DNA from: Bacteroidota bacterium
GTDB lineage: Bacteria > Bacteroidota > Ignavibacteria > Kapaibacteriales > UBA961
NCBI GenBank assembly: GCA_018266765.1
Contig: JAFDZU010000085.1
Span: 1 to 55,808 of the forward strand
Direction of reading: 5' to 3'
Length of the DNA: 55,808 nt
Positions 36,479 to 44,450 of this stretch are shown one piece after another. The translations under genes were made by a program, and so were the position numbers. Below the pieces are notes generated by a model. It worked only from the letters and a program-made list of their open reading frames with translations. It ran no database searches and was not told the origin of the DNA. The number at the start of each line of letters is the position of its first letter. Position 1 is the first letter of the stretch.

Positions 36479-37582
36479 CTAAACAAAAACTCGCGGCACA
36501 CGTGCAGAGATAGCTGTCAGTATTTCATAGGGTATAGTATTACACCACTGTGCTACTTGATTTGCTGTTATAACTTCATTTCCTTGCCGGCCAATCAAAA
36601 TAACCTCATCACCGCATTCTATCTTATCATCTCCAATATCAATCATACACTCATCCATGCAGATTGTACCGACAATTGGATAACGATTTCCACGAATCAA
36701 ACACTCAGCATTTCCTGTGAGAGAACGAAAGTAGCCATCACCATATCCAATCGGGATTGTAGCAATTGTTGTTTCTTTAGTTGTATAATATCTTCTTCCG
36801 TAACTAACAGATGTTCCTGCCGGTACGTGGCGAAGAGAAAGTATTGAACTTTTTAATGTTAAGGTCGGTTGGAGGTGTAATTGTTCTGAGATAGTTACAG
36901 TAGCGGCGCAACCATGGAGTGAAAGTCCCGGACGAATTAGATTAAATTGCGAAGTAGGAAGCTGAGCAATTGCCGCAGTATTTGATGCGTGAATATATGG
37001 ATAAATAAATTCACTTTTTCTTAATATTTCAATTACTTGATTAAATAACTTCAACTGATATTCGGCAAAAGTTGTGTCAAGTTCATCCGAAGTTGCAAAA
37101 TGAGTACATACGCCCACCCAATTAATATTTGGTAATTGACTTGCCTGTTCCATAAATTTTAAAGCATCGTCTGGTCCAATTCCATCACGCCTCATTCCCG
37201 AATCTATATACAAATGTAGGTCTGCAATTTTCTTTTGCTTTTTTGCTTCAATTGAAATTTGCTTTATTGTTTTAATAGAACATGCAATTGCTTGAAAATC
37301 ATAATGTATAAATTGAGACAAATCACTTAGTTCGGGGGGAGTCATTACCACAATCGGAGTTAAAATACCTGCTTGGCGAAGTAAAATTCCCTCTGATGCA
37401 AACGCAACTCCTAAGAATTCAGCCCCTTCTTCAGAAAGTATTTTCGAACACTCAATGATGCCATGACCGTAGGCATTTGCTTTCACCATTGGCATTATCG
37501 CGGAATTTGGAGCACAAGAACGGATTGCATGGAAATTTTGGCGGAGTTTAGCAGTATTGATTTCGGCAATAGTAGAACGCAT
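36479..37582 (-). CDS. alr: Alanine racemase (367 aa)
   Basis: This PLP enzyme interconverts L- and D-alanine for peptidoglycan synthesis. The PLP lysine lies in MVKANAYGHG (about residues 32-41). GMRRDGIG, HASNTAAI and RPGLSLHGC are further family blocks. The catalytic tyrosine of the second domain is in VSYGRRYYT, and IPIGYGDGYFR and GTICMDECMIDIG follow. Length is normal and the end motif RVPRVFV fits. It is the last gene of a long minus-strand directon (from the phosphatase at 46631). The gap to manC is 47 nt. Confidence 0.95.
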   Translation of the reverse strand: MRSTIAEINTAKLRQNFHAIRSCAPNSAIMPMVKANAYGHGIIECSKILSEEGAEFLGVAFASEGILLRQAGILTPIVVMTPPELSDLSQFIHYDFQAIACSIKTIKQISIEAKKQKKIADLHLYIDSGMRRDGIGPDDALKFMEQASQLPNINWVGVCTHFATSDELDTTFAEYQLKLFNQVIEILRKSEFIYPYIHASNTAAIAQLPTSQFNLIRPGLSLHGCAATVTISEQLHLQPTLTLKSSILSLRHVPAGTSVSYGRRYYTTKETTIATIPIGYGDGYFRSLTGNAECLIRGNRYPIVGTICMDECMIDIGDDKIECGDEVILIGRQGNEVITANQVAQWCNTIPYEILTAISARVPRVFV

Positions 37583-37629
37583 TCAATCTTAATGGAATTA
37601 GAAATAATTATATAATAATAGAGATAAGT

Positions 37630-38736
37630 TTACAGGTAGTTTTCTTCCCCTAATTCTCGCAATGCCAAAACAGCTTGTCGAACATTTTGAGCTTTATCTT
37701 TTGGGCAAACTAATATAGCATCGTCTGTTACAACCACTACGATATCATCAGCACCTATTAATGCAACAACTTGTTTGTCAGAAGAATTAATAATTGTAGA
37801 ATTATGAGTATCAACGAGTACTGATTTGCCGTTTATGACATTTCCAGCTTCATCTAGGGGCTGCATTCTATCAAGTGAATCCCAAGAACCAACATCATCC
37901 CACAAAAATCCCGCTCGAATTACCGCTACATTATCTGCTTTTTCCATTATTCCATAGTCTATAGAAATATCAGGAAATTGCTCAAAAACTGATTTAGCAT
38001 CTGGAATAGCACCGTCGCAAACAATAGTAGTTTTATTATGAATTGCAAGTTTTAATCCTTCTAACTTATCATCCACTGAAGTTAAATTCTGCTTAATACT
38101 CTTTAAGAACGTATCAATCCGCCAAAAGAACATTCCTGAATTCCAAAGAAAATTTCCCGATTTTATAAATTGCGAAGCTGTTTCTTTATTCGGTTTTTCA
38201 CGGAAAGTAATAGCAGGACATATCAAATTAGGTTCTGCATTTGGAGTATCAATTTCTATATAACCATATCCAGTTTCCGGTCGAACAGGTGGAATTCCAA
38301 TAGTTACCAATTTAGAATTAGACTCAGCATACTTGAGTGCATTATCAACAGTTTGAATAAATTGACTTGAAGTAGATATAAAGTGATCGGCGGTGAGAAT
38401 TGCCATCGAAATTTCAGATTCCGAAACTCCGTATTTATCTGTTAGGAATACTGCCGCATAAGCAAGGCAAGGAGCAGTATTACGCTTGAATGGCTCTGCA
38501 ACAACATTTTCAGGAGGCAAGTTTGGTAATGCTTTTCGAATAGGATTCTGAAGAATTTCACTTGTGAATATATAAATATGTTCAATTGGTATAAGCGGAA
38601 CAATTCGTTCAATTGCTTCCACTATCATCAATTTATCAGAAGTGAGAGCAAGGAGTTGTTTAGGACGATTTCTTCGGCTCAATGGCCAAAATCGTTCGCC
38701 CGAACCGCCTGCCATTATTACTGCTGTACGTATCAT
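37630..38736 (-). CDS. manC: Mannose-1-phosphate guanylyltransferase, ManC type (368 aa)
   Basis: The enzyme makes GDP-mannose from mannose-1-phosphate and GTP for polysaccharides and glycoconjugates. The N-terminal signature is AVIMAGGSGERFWPLSRRNRPKQLL. The later blocks ILTADHFI, GYGYIEI, FREKPN, FLWNSGMFFWR and LWDDVGSWDSL are diagnostic. At 368 residues it has only the pyrophosphorylase part and a short left-handed helix tail, without the cupin PMI domain of bifunctional ManC. A second, differently built nucleotidyltransferase is encoded at 53209. It starts 8 nt downstream of the DUF1572 gene. Confidence 0.93.
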   Translation of the reverse strand: MIRTAVIMAGGSGERFWPLSRRNRPKQLLALTSDKLMIVEAIERIVPLIPIEHIYIFTSEILQNPIRKALPNLPPENVVAEPFKRNTAPCLAYAAVFLTDKYGVSESEISMAILTADHFISTSSQFIQTVDNALKYAESNSKLVTIGIPPVRPETGYGYIEIDTPNAEPNLICPAITFREKPNKETASQFIKSGNFLWNSGMFFWRIDTFLKSIKQNLTSVDDKLEGLKLAIHNKTTIVCDGAIPDAKSVFEQFPDISIDYGIMEKADNVAVIRAGFLWDDVGSWDSLDRMQPLDEAGNVINGKSVLVDTHNSTIINSSDKQVVALIGADDIVVVVTDDAILVCPKDKAQNVRQAVLALRELGEENYL

Positions 38737-38744
38737 AAATTATT

Positions 38745-39290
38745 TTAGACTACTTTCTGGGGAGGCTTGTTAAGATATTCTTCAGATTTACCACGAGGAA
38801 TTGAAAGAGTTTTCCAGTTTTGACCGGTTAAATATTTTGCAAGATAAATTATCTGCCCGACATGAGAACCATAATGATACACTTGCCTCTCTATGGCTTC
38901 TATTACTGTGTGCGGCTCAGTTCGTATTGTAACAGAACGAAGTAAATCTTCAGACGTAAGTGACTCTAATGTATCGAATAACGTATACCAACCTTTCTCC
39001 CAATATTCTATAATTTCTTGTGAAGTAGTAAATGTATTTTCAAACTCACTATCACGATTTCTCGTTGGTTTCTCTCCGTCAGTCGTAAAAATATCTGTCC
39101 AACGCGAAAGCATATTTCCCGCGAGATGCTTCATAATAATCGCAATAGAATTCGATTCTCCATTATCTAAACTCACAAAATACTGTTCATCTGTCAGTTG
39201 TACAATCGCTCTATCTGCCAAGGACTTCATATCTCTAAAATTCTTGATTATTACTTCAAGATAATGTTTTCCGATTTGATTGGCGTCCAT
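38745..39290 (-). CDS. DUF1572/DinB-like four-helix protein (181 aa)
   Basis: I start at the ATG at 39290 (MDANQIGKHYLEV), preceded by GGTGA five or six bases away; the longer frame uses TTG and would overlap asd by 29 nt. The sequence matches the DUF1572 pattern of the DinB/YfiT-like metalloprotein superfamily: SIAIIMKHLAGNMLSRWTDIFTTDGEKP in the first half, and VYHYGSHVGQIIYLAKYL in the second. The His residues in these two blocks are the likely metal ligands. The biochemical role of the family is not established; thiol-dependent transferase or detoxification activity is suggested for relatives. It is packed 4 nt after asd. Confidence 0.75.
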   Translation of the reverse strand: MDANQIGKHYLEVIIKNFRDMKSLADRAIVQLTDEQYFVSLDNGESNSIAIIMKHLAGNMLSRWTDIFTTDGEKPTRNRDSEFENTFTTSQEIIEYWEKGWYTLFDTLESLTSEDLLRSVTIRTEPHTVIEAIERQVYHYGSHVGQIIYLAKYLTGQNWKTLSIPRGKSEEYLNKPPQKVV

Positions 39291-39294
39291 TATT

Positions 39295-40323
39295 TCACCA
39301 TGAATAAATTTTTGTAAATCCAAAACTATTCATTTCTACAAGTTTTTCGGCTATTTGAACTGCATTTGTTGCGGCACCTTTCCTAAGATTATCAGCAACC
39401 ACCCACAAGTATGCACCATTTTCAACCGAATCATCTATTCGCAATCTTCCCACAAAAACTTCTTTCTTCCCTCCGACTTGAAGTGGAGTTGGATATTCGT
39501 TTTCCATTGGATTATCTTGGATAATAATTCCTTTAAAACTACTGAGTATTTCACGTAATTTATTCAAAATTAGCGGCTTATCCGTTTCAATATTTACAGA
39601 TTCTCCATGCCCGCCTAATATAGGAACGCGAACGCAGGTAACAGCTACATGCAAATCGGGTAATTCTAATATCCGCCGAGTTTCGCGCCGAACTTTAATT
39701 TCTTCTTCAGTAAAACCGGAATCATCTATAAATGTATGAAATACAACATTATAAGCAATTGGATGAGGTGATATTCTGCTTGTAGGATTTCTATATTCAA
39801 TTTCAGCCGTCAGATGGTCAATTCCCTTTTGTCCTGCACCACTTACGGATTGATACGTAGAAACTACCACTCGTTTGAGTCCGAATGCCTCGTGAATAGG
39901 TTTGAGTGCGACTACAAGTTGTATAGTAGAACAGTTTGGATTCGCTATAATTCCATGATGATTTGAAAGAGAGTGTGAATTTACTTCCGGTACAACAAGT
40001 GGTACATCCGGGTGCATACGCCAAGCACTTGAATTATCAATGACTACACAGCCACTCTGAGCCGCAGAAGGAGCAAATTCCTTGCTTGCAGCTCCGCCTG
40101 CCGAAAATAATGCGATATCAACTTGATTAAATGAATCATGCGTAAGCTCTTCAACTCTATACTCGTTACCCTTCCATTTAATTAGGGTTCCTACCGACCG
40201 TTTCGAAGCAAGTAATTTCAAATTACCTACAGGAAAATTATGTTCTTCAAGAACTTGAAGCATAGTCCTTCCGACTAAACCTGTAGCTCCTGCTATCGCA
40301 ACTGTTAACTTTTTACTATTCAT
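39295..40323 (-). CDS. asd: Aspartate-semialdehyde dehydrogenase (342 aa)
   Basis: This NADPH enzyme makes aspartate semialdehyde for lysine, threonine, methionine and diaminopimelate synthesis. The dinucleotide-binding opening is VAIAGATGLVGRTMLQVL. The catalytic Cys is in ANPNCSTIQLVVALKP (about residue 130). TYQSVSGAGQKG, RVPILGGHGESVNIE and GGKKEVFVGRLRID, NGAYLWVVADNLRKGAATNAVQIAE are family blocks. Full length. It sits 8 nt after msrB and 4 nt before the DUF1572 gene; with alr downstream the unit serves peptidoglycan precursors among other things. Confidence 0.95.
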   Translation of the reverse strand: MNSKKLTVAIAGATGLVGRTMLQVLEEHNFPVGNLKLLASKRSVGTLIKWKGNEYRVEELTHDSFNQVDIALFSAGGAASKEFAPSAAQSGCVVIDNSSAWRMHPDVPLVVPEVNSHSLSNHHGIIANPNCSTIQLVVALKPIHEAFGLKRVVVSTYQSVSGAGQKGIDHLTAEIEYRNPTSRISPHPIAYNVVFHTFIDDSGFTEEEIKVRRETRRILELPDLHVAVTCVRVPILGGHGESVNIETDKPLILNKLREILSSFKGIIIQDNPMENEYPTPLQVGGKKEVFVGRLRIDDSVENGAYLWVVADNLRKGAATNAVQIAEKLVEMNSFGFTKIYSW

Positions 40324-40331
40324 TACTTAAA

Positions 40332-40739
40332 TTACTCAGGTTTATCAGATGGTTTATCTAGTTGAATTGATGCAGAATTGACACAATATCGCAAACCTGT
40401 TGGTTTAGGCCCGTCATCGAATACATGCCCTAAGTGCGCTCCGCAATTTTTGCATACAATTTCAGTTCGTATCATTCCCCAACTTTTGTCGGTAATATTG
40501 TCTATTGCCCCCGGATTTGAAGATGCATAAAACGAAGGCCATCCACACCCCGAATCGAACTTTTCTTCGGAAGTAAACAGTTCTTCACCACACCCGATAC
40601 AACGATAAACACCGTCATCGGTTGTATTCCAATACTTTCCTGTGAAAGCTGGTTCGGTTCCCTTTTGGCGTGTAACACGATATTGCTCTTCGGTTAATTG
40701 TGCACGCCATTCTTCATCAGATTTTTGGATTGTAGGCAT
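40332..40739 (-). CDS. msrB: Peptide-methionine (R)-S-oxide reductase MsrB (135 aa)
   Basis: MsrB repairs methionine-R-sulfoxide in proteins. Two zinc-binding CxxC pairs are present (CIGCGEEL and [12 protein letters not shown]), with [10 protein letters not shown] and the catalytic Cys in [11 protein letters not shown]. There is no signal peptide, so it is probably cytoplasmic. The second half of the active pair (a resolving Cys at about position 60 in some MsrBs) would be in DSGCGWPSF. Length is standard. It lies 27 nt downstream of the CcmE-like gene. Confidence 0.95.
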   Translation of the reverse strand: MPTIQKSDEEWRAQLTEEQYRVTRQKGTEPAFTGKYWNTTDDGVYRCIGCGEELFTSEEKFDSGCGWPSFYASSNPGAIDNITDKSWGMIRTEIVCKNCGAHLGHVFDDGPKPTGLRYCVNSASIQLDKPSDKPE

Positions 40740-40766
40740 AAATATTTACGTATAAATGATTGTAAC

Positions 40767-41126
40767 TTATTTAATTTCAGAAGTATGAAAATATGGTGGA
40801 TTGCCCCCATGAACGTGACCTAATACTTCAATTGACTTTCCATTTTTTAATTCTCCAAGTGCATCACCGCCCGTATAACTGACAAAGAACACAGTACCTT
40901 CGGCATCAACTGCATAGAACTCTTCCTGTTTAAATGGATGTTCTTTGTCAATGACAACTCCCGCTTGAATTTTCACTTTAGAATTTTGCTCACTATCGGT
41001 TTTTTGGTTAACGGCTTCGAGTGCTTTTTTGAAGGATACCGATGGAACTTGTCCGTATTGCATTGCAATATAGATAACTATCGGCAGTCCAATTATCAAC
41101 GAAGTAAGTATTATTTTACGTAGCAT
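40767..41126 (-). CDS. CcmE-like OB-fold membrane-anchored protein, no heme ligand (119 aa)
   Basis: One N-terminal membrane segment (about 5-25, ILTSLIIGLPIVIYIAM) is followed by an OB-fold pattern like CcmE: KVKIQAGVV, EFYAVDAEGTVFFVSYTGG, GKSIEVLGHVHGGNPPYFHTSEIK. CcmE carries heme to apocytochromes through a His or Cys in an HxxxY/CxxxY motif after the last strand. This protein ends at that point, so the heme-binding motif is absent, although a His in PYFHTSE remains. It is encoded two genes downstream of a genuine ccmE. It may be a degenerate paralogue or an OB-fold protein with another task. GGA precedes the ATG by about eight bases. Confidence 0.6.
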   Translation of the reverse strand: MLRKIILTSLIIGLPIVIYIAMQYGQVPSVSFKKALEAVNQKTDSEQNSKVKIQAGVVIDKEHPFKQEEFYAVDAEGTVFFVSYTGGDALGELKNGKSIEVLGHVHGGNPPYFHTSEIK

Positions 41127-41155
41127 TTGTTATTCCGGCAATAATATTTTGTGAA

Positions 41156-41707
41156 TTACTTGTAAATTTTATCTCCGATTTTAGCATAGACTAAATTGGT
41201 TTCATCATAAAAAAAGCCACTGTAAATTAGTCCAACTTTAGGTGCATACGAATTTTTATAGGGAGCTCCGTCCCATGGCAGCAATCCATGATACATTTTT
41301 TACTTTATCGAAAGTACCAACCGAACTTTCTACTCCATCGATAGTTTCATAGACATAACCAACTGTTGAGTCTTTCTTTCCAAAATCAATATACAATATT
41401 TCTTTATTGTCTTGGAATTTATATAGTTTATCATTTTCAATCCTACAATATTCAGAGGCATATTTTCCGTTTTTTGTTGATGTTACCATTACAAAGTACA
41501 TTTTGCTATTAAATATTTGAGTCGCACTTATTGATACGTCTAAAGTATCACCTATTTTATTACCGTTTAATACTTGATATCTCCACATATTTCTACTTGA
41601 AGTGGGTAATATTCATATACTTCATCAGATGTTGAGGGTGAAATTGCTTTATCACCGCAACCACTTAAAATTACGACACATAGAACAACAAATAGAATGG
41701 TTTTCAC
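41156..41707 (-). pseudogene. Lipoprotein gene interrupted by two compensating frameshifts
   Basis: A GTG at 41707 with AGAGG six bases upstream opens a lipoprotein leader (TILFVVLCVVILSGCGDK, lipobox LSGC, Cys17). The frame continues to EVYEYYPLQVE and stops after 45 codons. The next frame continues the same protein from about 41595 (NMWRYQVLNGNKIGD, then MYFVMVTSTKNGKY, VGYVYETIDGVESSVGTFDKV). Inserting one G would give the common motif YYPLQVGNMWRYQV. Near 41280 the reading moves back to the first frame (LPWDGAPYKNSY, then VGLIYSGF and YAKIGDKIYK, stop at 41156). Net length is a multiple of three. Either the gene is broken, or two sequencing errors are present. The longest single frame is 41256-41588. 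Function unknown. Confidence 0.7.
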
Positions 41708-41793
41708 AACAGACCTCTTATAAAAAATAGAATTACATTTCATATACTGAGACTGACTGGTATAAAGCTCTTTTGTTTCACTTGATATTCAAC

Positions 41794-42186
41794 TTAACTT
41801 CCACTTTGCTTGAGTTGATCCACATTTCCTTCGTATTTAGACGGGCATTTAGTCAAGACCTCCGAGGCATGAAATTCCCCACCTTCAAATCGTCCTTTGA
41901 CAACTATGCTTTCGGCAATTTCAAAATTATTAGGTCGTGCACCTTGAAACAAGACTTTCACTTCTTTTTGAGAGTCATCTTTCATTGTAAAACTAAATAT
42001 ATTCGATGTATTATTATAATCTGCACCTTTTTCTTTTACCCACACACCTTTTACTTGTACTTTACGTCCCGTTGCTTCGGCTGATGAGAGATTTGTATAT
42101 TCTATTTTCGAGCTATTGAGAGAATATGCGGCAAACCCCAAGCCGGCAATAATAACTATAATTCCAATGATATAACGTGGTTTCAT
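41794..42186 (-). CDS. ccmE: Cytochrome c maturation protein CcmE, Cys-type (130 aa)
   Basis: CcmE is the periplasmic heme chaperone of System I cytochrome c maturation. The ATG at 42186 is preferred: AAAGGAG lies seven bases upstream. One membrane anchor (about 4-24, YIIGIIVIIAGLGFAAY) leads into the OB fold (about 35-112: VQVKGVWVKEKG, FSFTMKDDSQKEVKVLFQG, IVVKGRFEGGEFHASEVLTKC). The heme-attachment motif is CPSKYEG: Cys replaces the usual His of HxxxY, the known CxxxY variant. A short flexible tail follows. It lies 33 nt downstream of ccmD and in the same run as ccmC. Confidence 0.9.
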   Translation of the reverse strand: MKPRYIIGIIVIIAGLGFAAYSLNSSKIEYTNLSSAEATGRKVQVKGVWVKEKGADYNNTSNIFSFTMKDDSQKEVKVLFQGARPNNFEIAESIVVKGRFEGGEFHASEVLTKCPSKYEGNVDQLKQSGS

Positions 42187-42219
42187 CAATTTTCTCCTTT
42201 GGTACAATAGTTTAAAATT

Positions 42220-42348
42220 TTATAGTTTCTTTTCAAGGTCTGTTAATTTCTTTTCAATCCTACTCAGATATAAAGCTACACCACTCCATACAGTTAGCGT
42301 AATGAGTAGCACAACATACAGTGCGTTATTCGTAAAAAAATCATACAT
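42220..42348 (-). CDS. ccmD: CcmD-like small membrane protein (42 aa)
   Basis: A short frame in the gap between ccmC and ccmE: it starts at the ATG at 42348 and ends with TAA at 42220-42222. It reads MYDFFTNNALYVVLLITLTV and ends with the basic/acidic helix IEKKLTDLEKKL: a single membrane helix (about 9-28) then a charged cytoplasmic tail. This is the form of CcmD, the small subunit that helps release holo-CcmE from CcmC. Position between ccmC (6-nt gap) and ccmE supports it strongly. Confidence 0.8.
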   Translation of the reverse strand: MYDFFTNNALYVVLLITLTVWSGVALYLSRIEKKLTDLEKKL

Positions 42349-42354
42349 ATATTA

Positions 42355-43422
42355 TTACCTTTTAATTGAAGAATTATGACGTTCAAGTAGCTTCATTGTT
42401 ATTGTTTTCAAACGAATTTGCAAACTTAGCATCCAGAAAAATACAAGAGTAAAACCTGCAAACGACAAACTTAATATAATTTGTTTTAAAGGATTTAATG
42501 CTTCTGCTTGTGGACTAATAACAGGACCAATATTAGCATCGCCTTTTGAGCCGGGATGAAGTCCTTCTGTGATACGAGGCAAAATAAAGATAAAAAACGG
42601 AACTGTAACAGCCGCTAAAATAGCATATACAGCACTGAGCCGAGCACGGCGTTCCTCATTTTCAACAGCGGCACGAAGAGCAAAATATGCGGCATAAATC
42701 AACAAAAGTACAAAAATCGAAGTTTCACGCGGGTCCCAATTCCAAAAACTTCCCCAATTAAATTTTGCCCAAATTGACCCTGTAACTGTTGCAAGAAGAC
42801 AAAATAACGTTCCGAGTGCCGCCGCAGATGATGAAGTAATATCATCGCGTATTTGTTTTTGTTTTAAATATTTTCCGGCATAAATCATAGCAATTACATA
42901 CGCCAGAACAGCTATCCAACTCATTGGAACATGAAAATATAATATCCTTGCTCGTTCTTCTAAACCTATAATATACGGTAGTGTTATCAGCGGATTATAT
43001 TCGACTGTTTTGCCTGCTAAAAACACATTGTCAATCCCTTCTCGGTGCATCTGGATTACCACAGAAGAAGCATGTATAATTTGGTCTAAATCGGAGCGAT
43101 TTTCACTAAAAACAACTGTAAAATTATGGTTACTGTTGCTAAAATCAATTGCTTGAAAAGAAACTTGATGATTATCTATTGTCTTGGTTTCGGGTAACAA
43201 TTTAATTTTGACAGGAATATCGTGTTTTTGTCCCATTCGATAATTCACGATTACATCACTGAACGTACCTGCTGTGTTTGGATATAACGCCAGAACTATC
43301 ATAATGGTTAAAATTCCAATTGTCAGAACACGCCAATACAGAGGACGTGGCTTGTGAAGTGAAGGATAAAAACCAAAAAATAAACCAACAGCAAAGGCAA
43401 GTATAAAAAGGACTGCTTTCAT
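42355..43422 (-). CDS. ccmC: Heme-handling membrane protein CcmC/CcsA with long N-terminal extension (355 aa)
   Basis: CcmC loads heme onto CcmE in System I cytochrome c maturation. The family part is residues about 155-350: ARILYFHVPMSWIAVLAY, ATVTGSIWAKFNWGSFWNWDPRE (the Trp-rich heme-binding motif WGSFWNWDPRE), and LNPLKQIILSL. Histidines flank it (FHVPM; EGLHPGSKG). The first about 150 residues are unusual: two membrane segments (about 3-18 and 30-47) and a periplasmic domain of about 100 residues (ETKTIDNHQVSFQAIDFSNS, VVIQMHREGIDNVFLAGKTVEYNP). Normal CcmC has about 240 residues and lacks this. The domain could not be assigned. No ccmA, ccmB or ccmF is in the window. It lies 122 nt downstream of the RsbW-like gene. 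Confidence 0.85.
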   Translation of the reverse strand: MKAVLFILAFAVGLFFGFYPSLHKPRPLYWRVLTIGILTIMIVLALYPNTAGTFSDVIVNYRMGQKHDIPVKIKLLPETKTIDNHQVSFQAIDFSNSNHNFTVVFSENRSDLDQIIHASSVVIQMHREGIDNVFLAGKTVEYNPLITLPYIIGLEERARILYFHVPMSWIAVLAYVIAMIYAGKYLKQKQIRDDITSSSAAALGTLFCLLATVTGSIWAKFNWGSFWNWDPRETSIFVLLLIYAAYFALRAAVENEERRARLSAVYAILAAVTVPFFIFILPRITEGLHPGSKGDANIGPVISPQAEALNPLKQIILSLSFAGFTLVFFWMLSLQIRLKTITMKLLERHNSSIKR

Positions 43423-43544
43423 AGTAGAAGAGCTTCATTTCAGGAATAAATATCAAATTTCAACAGCGAAATTACGATAAATTTTTCAAAGGTGGGGGGA
43501 ATCAGATGGATTAAGCTGAAATACTGTAGTTCTATTAATAGAAA

Positions 43545-43985
43545 TCACACAAGGCGTTTAGTAAGGGATAACACATTGAGTGCAGTGGAAGTTTGGGCAG
43601 GTATATATTCGATTTTATCCATAACTTTTCGCATAATTTGAACGCCTAACCCACCACGTTTAAACTTTTTAAAGTATTCTTCCATATCGGGTTCGGGTAC
43701 GGACATAGGATTGAACGTATCACCATTATCCATTACCTGAATGATAAGTTCAGAATTGTTTTTTTCAATACTTACTATAAATTGCCTATTGTTGTCATTA
43801 TGGTAAGAGTGTCGAATAAGATTCGAACATGCTTCATCAACAGCGAGTGCGATTTGGAATGCATCAATTTCTCCGAAACCAAATAATTTAGCTTGAGCAC
43901 CCACAAAGTCTCTAATTTTCTCAAGCTCAGCGGTATTGCCGGTTGCGCTTATTTGATTATTGTTTGTATTTAATGTCGCTACCAT
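43545..43985 (-). CDS. RsbW-like anti-sigma/switch kinase (146 aa)
   Basis: A GHKL/HATPase_c_2 domain protein. Motifs: N-box DEACSNLIRHSYHND (about residues 51-65), G1 VMDNGDTFNP, and G2 KFKRGGLGVQIMRKVMDKIEY. In partner-switching systems such a kinase phosphorylates a STAS-domain antagonist and, in its absence, sequesters a sigma factor or another target. The adjacent STAS gene (33 nt upstream in transcription order) and the PP2C phosphatase supply the other two parts. Which target is released is unknown; no sigma factor is encoded in the window. Full length. Confidence 0.9.
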   Translation of the reverse strand: MVATLNTNNNQISATGNTAELEKIRDFVGAQAKLFGFGEIDAFQIALAVDEACSNLIRHSYHNDNNRQFIVSIEKNNSELIIQVMDNGDTFNPMSVPEPDMEEYFKKFKRGGLGVQIMRKVMDKIEYIPAQTSTALNVLSLTKRLV

Positions 43986-44018
43986 AATTTCTATAACGTT
44001 AAGTAGTAGAAGGTGAAT

Positions 44019-44372
44019 TTAGTTGGCAAATTTTGCAATTGCCGCTTGGTTGTTTTCCACAATTTCAAACAGCATCGGAAACCCCAACAAGTCAAATACA
44101 GTAAAAACTTTGGGTTTCATTTCTGCGAGTTTTATATCTCCTCCTGTTTCGCGAACATCCTCGATATAAACCATAAATACACCCAATCCTGCACTTGAAA
44201 TATAATCTAATTCGGAAAAATTTACGATTATTTTATGCTTTCCTTCCTCCACTAAATTTCCGAGAGCTGATTCTAATTGAGGAGCTGTATGTGCATCAAG
44301 ATATCCTTGAATTTTCAGGCACTTAATCTCGCCTATGCTTTGATGTTCAATAGTAAATTTTGTTTCGCTCAT
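44019..44372 (-). CDS. STAS-domain anti-sigma-factor antagonist (117 aa)
   Basis: A SpoIIAA/RsbV-like single STAS domain. The phosphorylation site is LDYISSAGLGVFMVYI (Ser-Ser in the conserved position), and KLAEMKPKVFTVFDLLGF follows in the helix that contacts the kinase. EHQSIGEIKCLKIQGYLDAHTAPQLESAL is the typical first half. The unphosphorylated form binds the RsbW-like kinase encoded next; the upstream PP2C phosphatase would dephosphorylate it. A 15-nt near-palindrome lies 9 nt before the ATG. Clear family member. Confidence 0.92.
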   Translation of the reverse strand: MSETKFTIEHQSIGEIKCLKIQGYLDAHTAPQLESALGNLVEEGKHKIIVNFSELDYISSAGLGVFMVYIEDVRETGGDIKLAEMKPKVFTVFDLLGFPMLFEIVENNQAAIAKFAN

Positions 44373-44381
44373 GGTGTTATC

Positions 44382-44396
44382 TTTCTGTTACAGAAA
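44382..44396. repeat. Near-perfect palindrome before the STAS gene
   Basis: TTTCTGTTACAGAAA has 7-base arms around one central base, 10 nt upstream of the STAS ATG. It could be an operator or a small RNA hairpin; no protein is identified that would bind it. Confidence 0.3.
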
Positions 44397-44450
44397 TTAG
44401 ATTATCAATTTAATATATTTGAAATATTTTACATTTGATTTAAGTTTTAC

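Noticed and set aside
39291-39323. TTG start for the DUF1572 gene
   Set aside because: It overlaps asd by 29 nt, and the family-like MDANQIGKHYLEV starts at the ATG at 39290.
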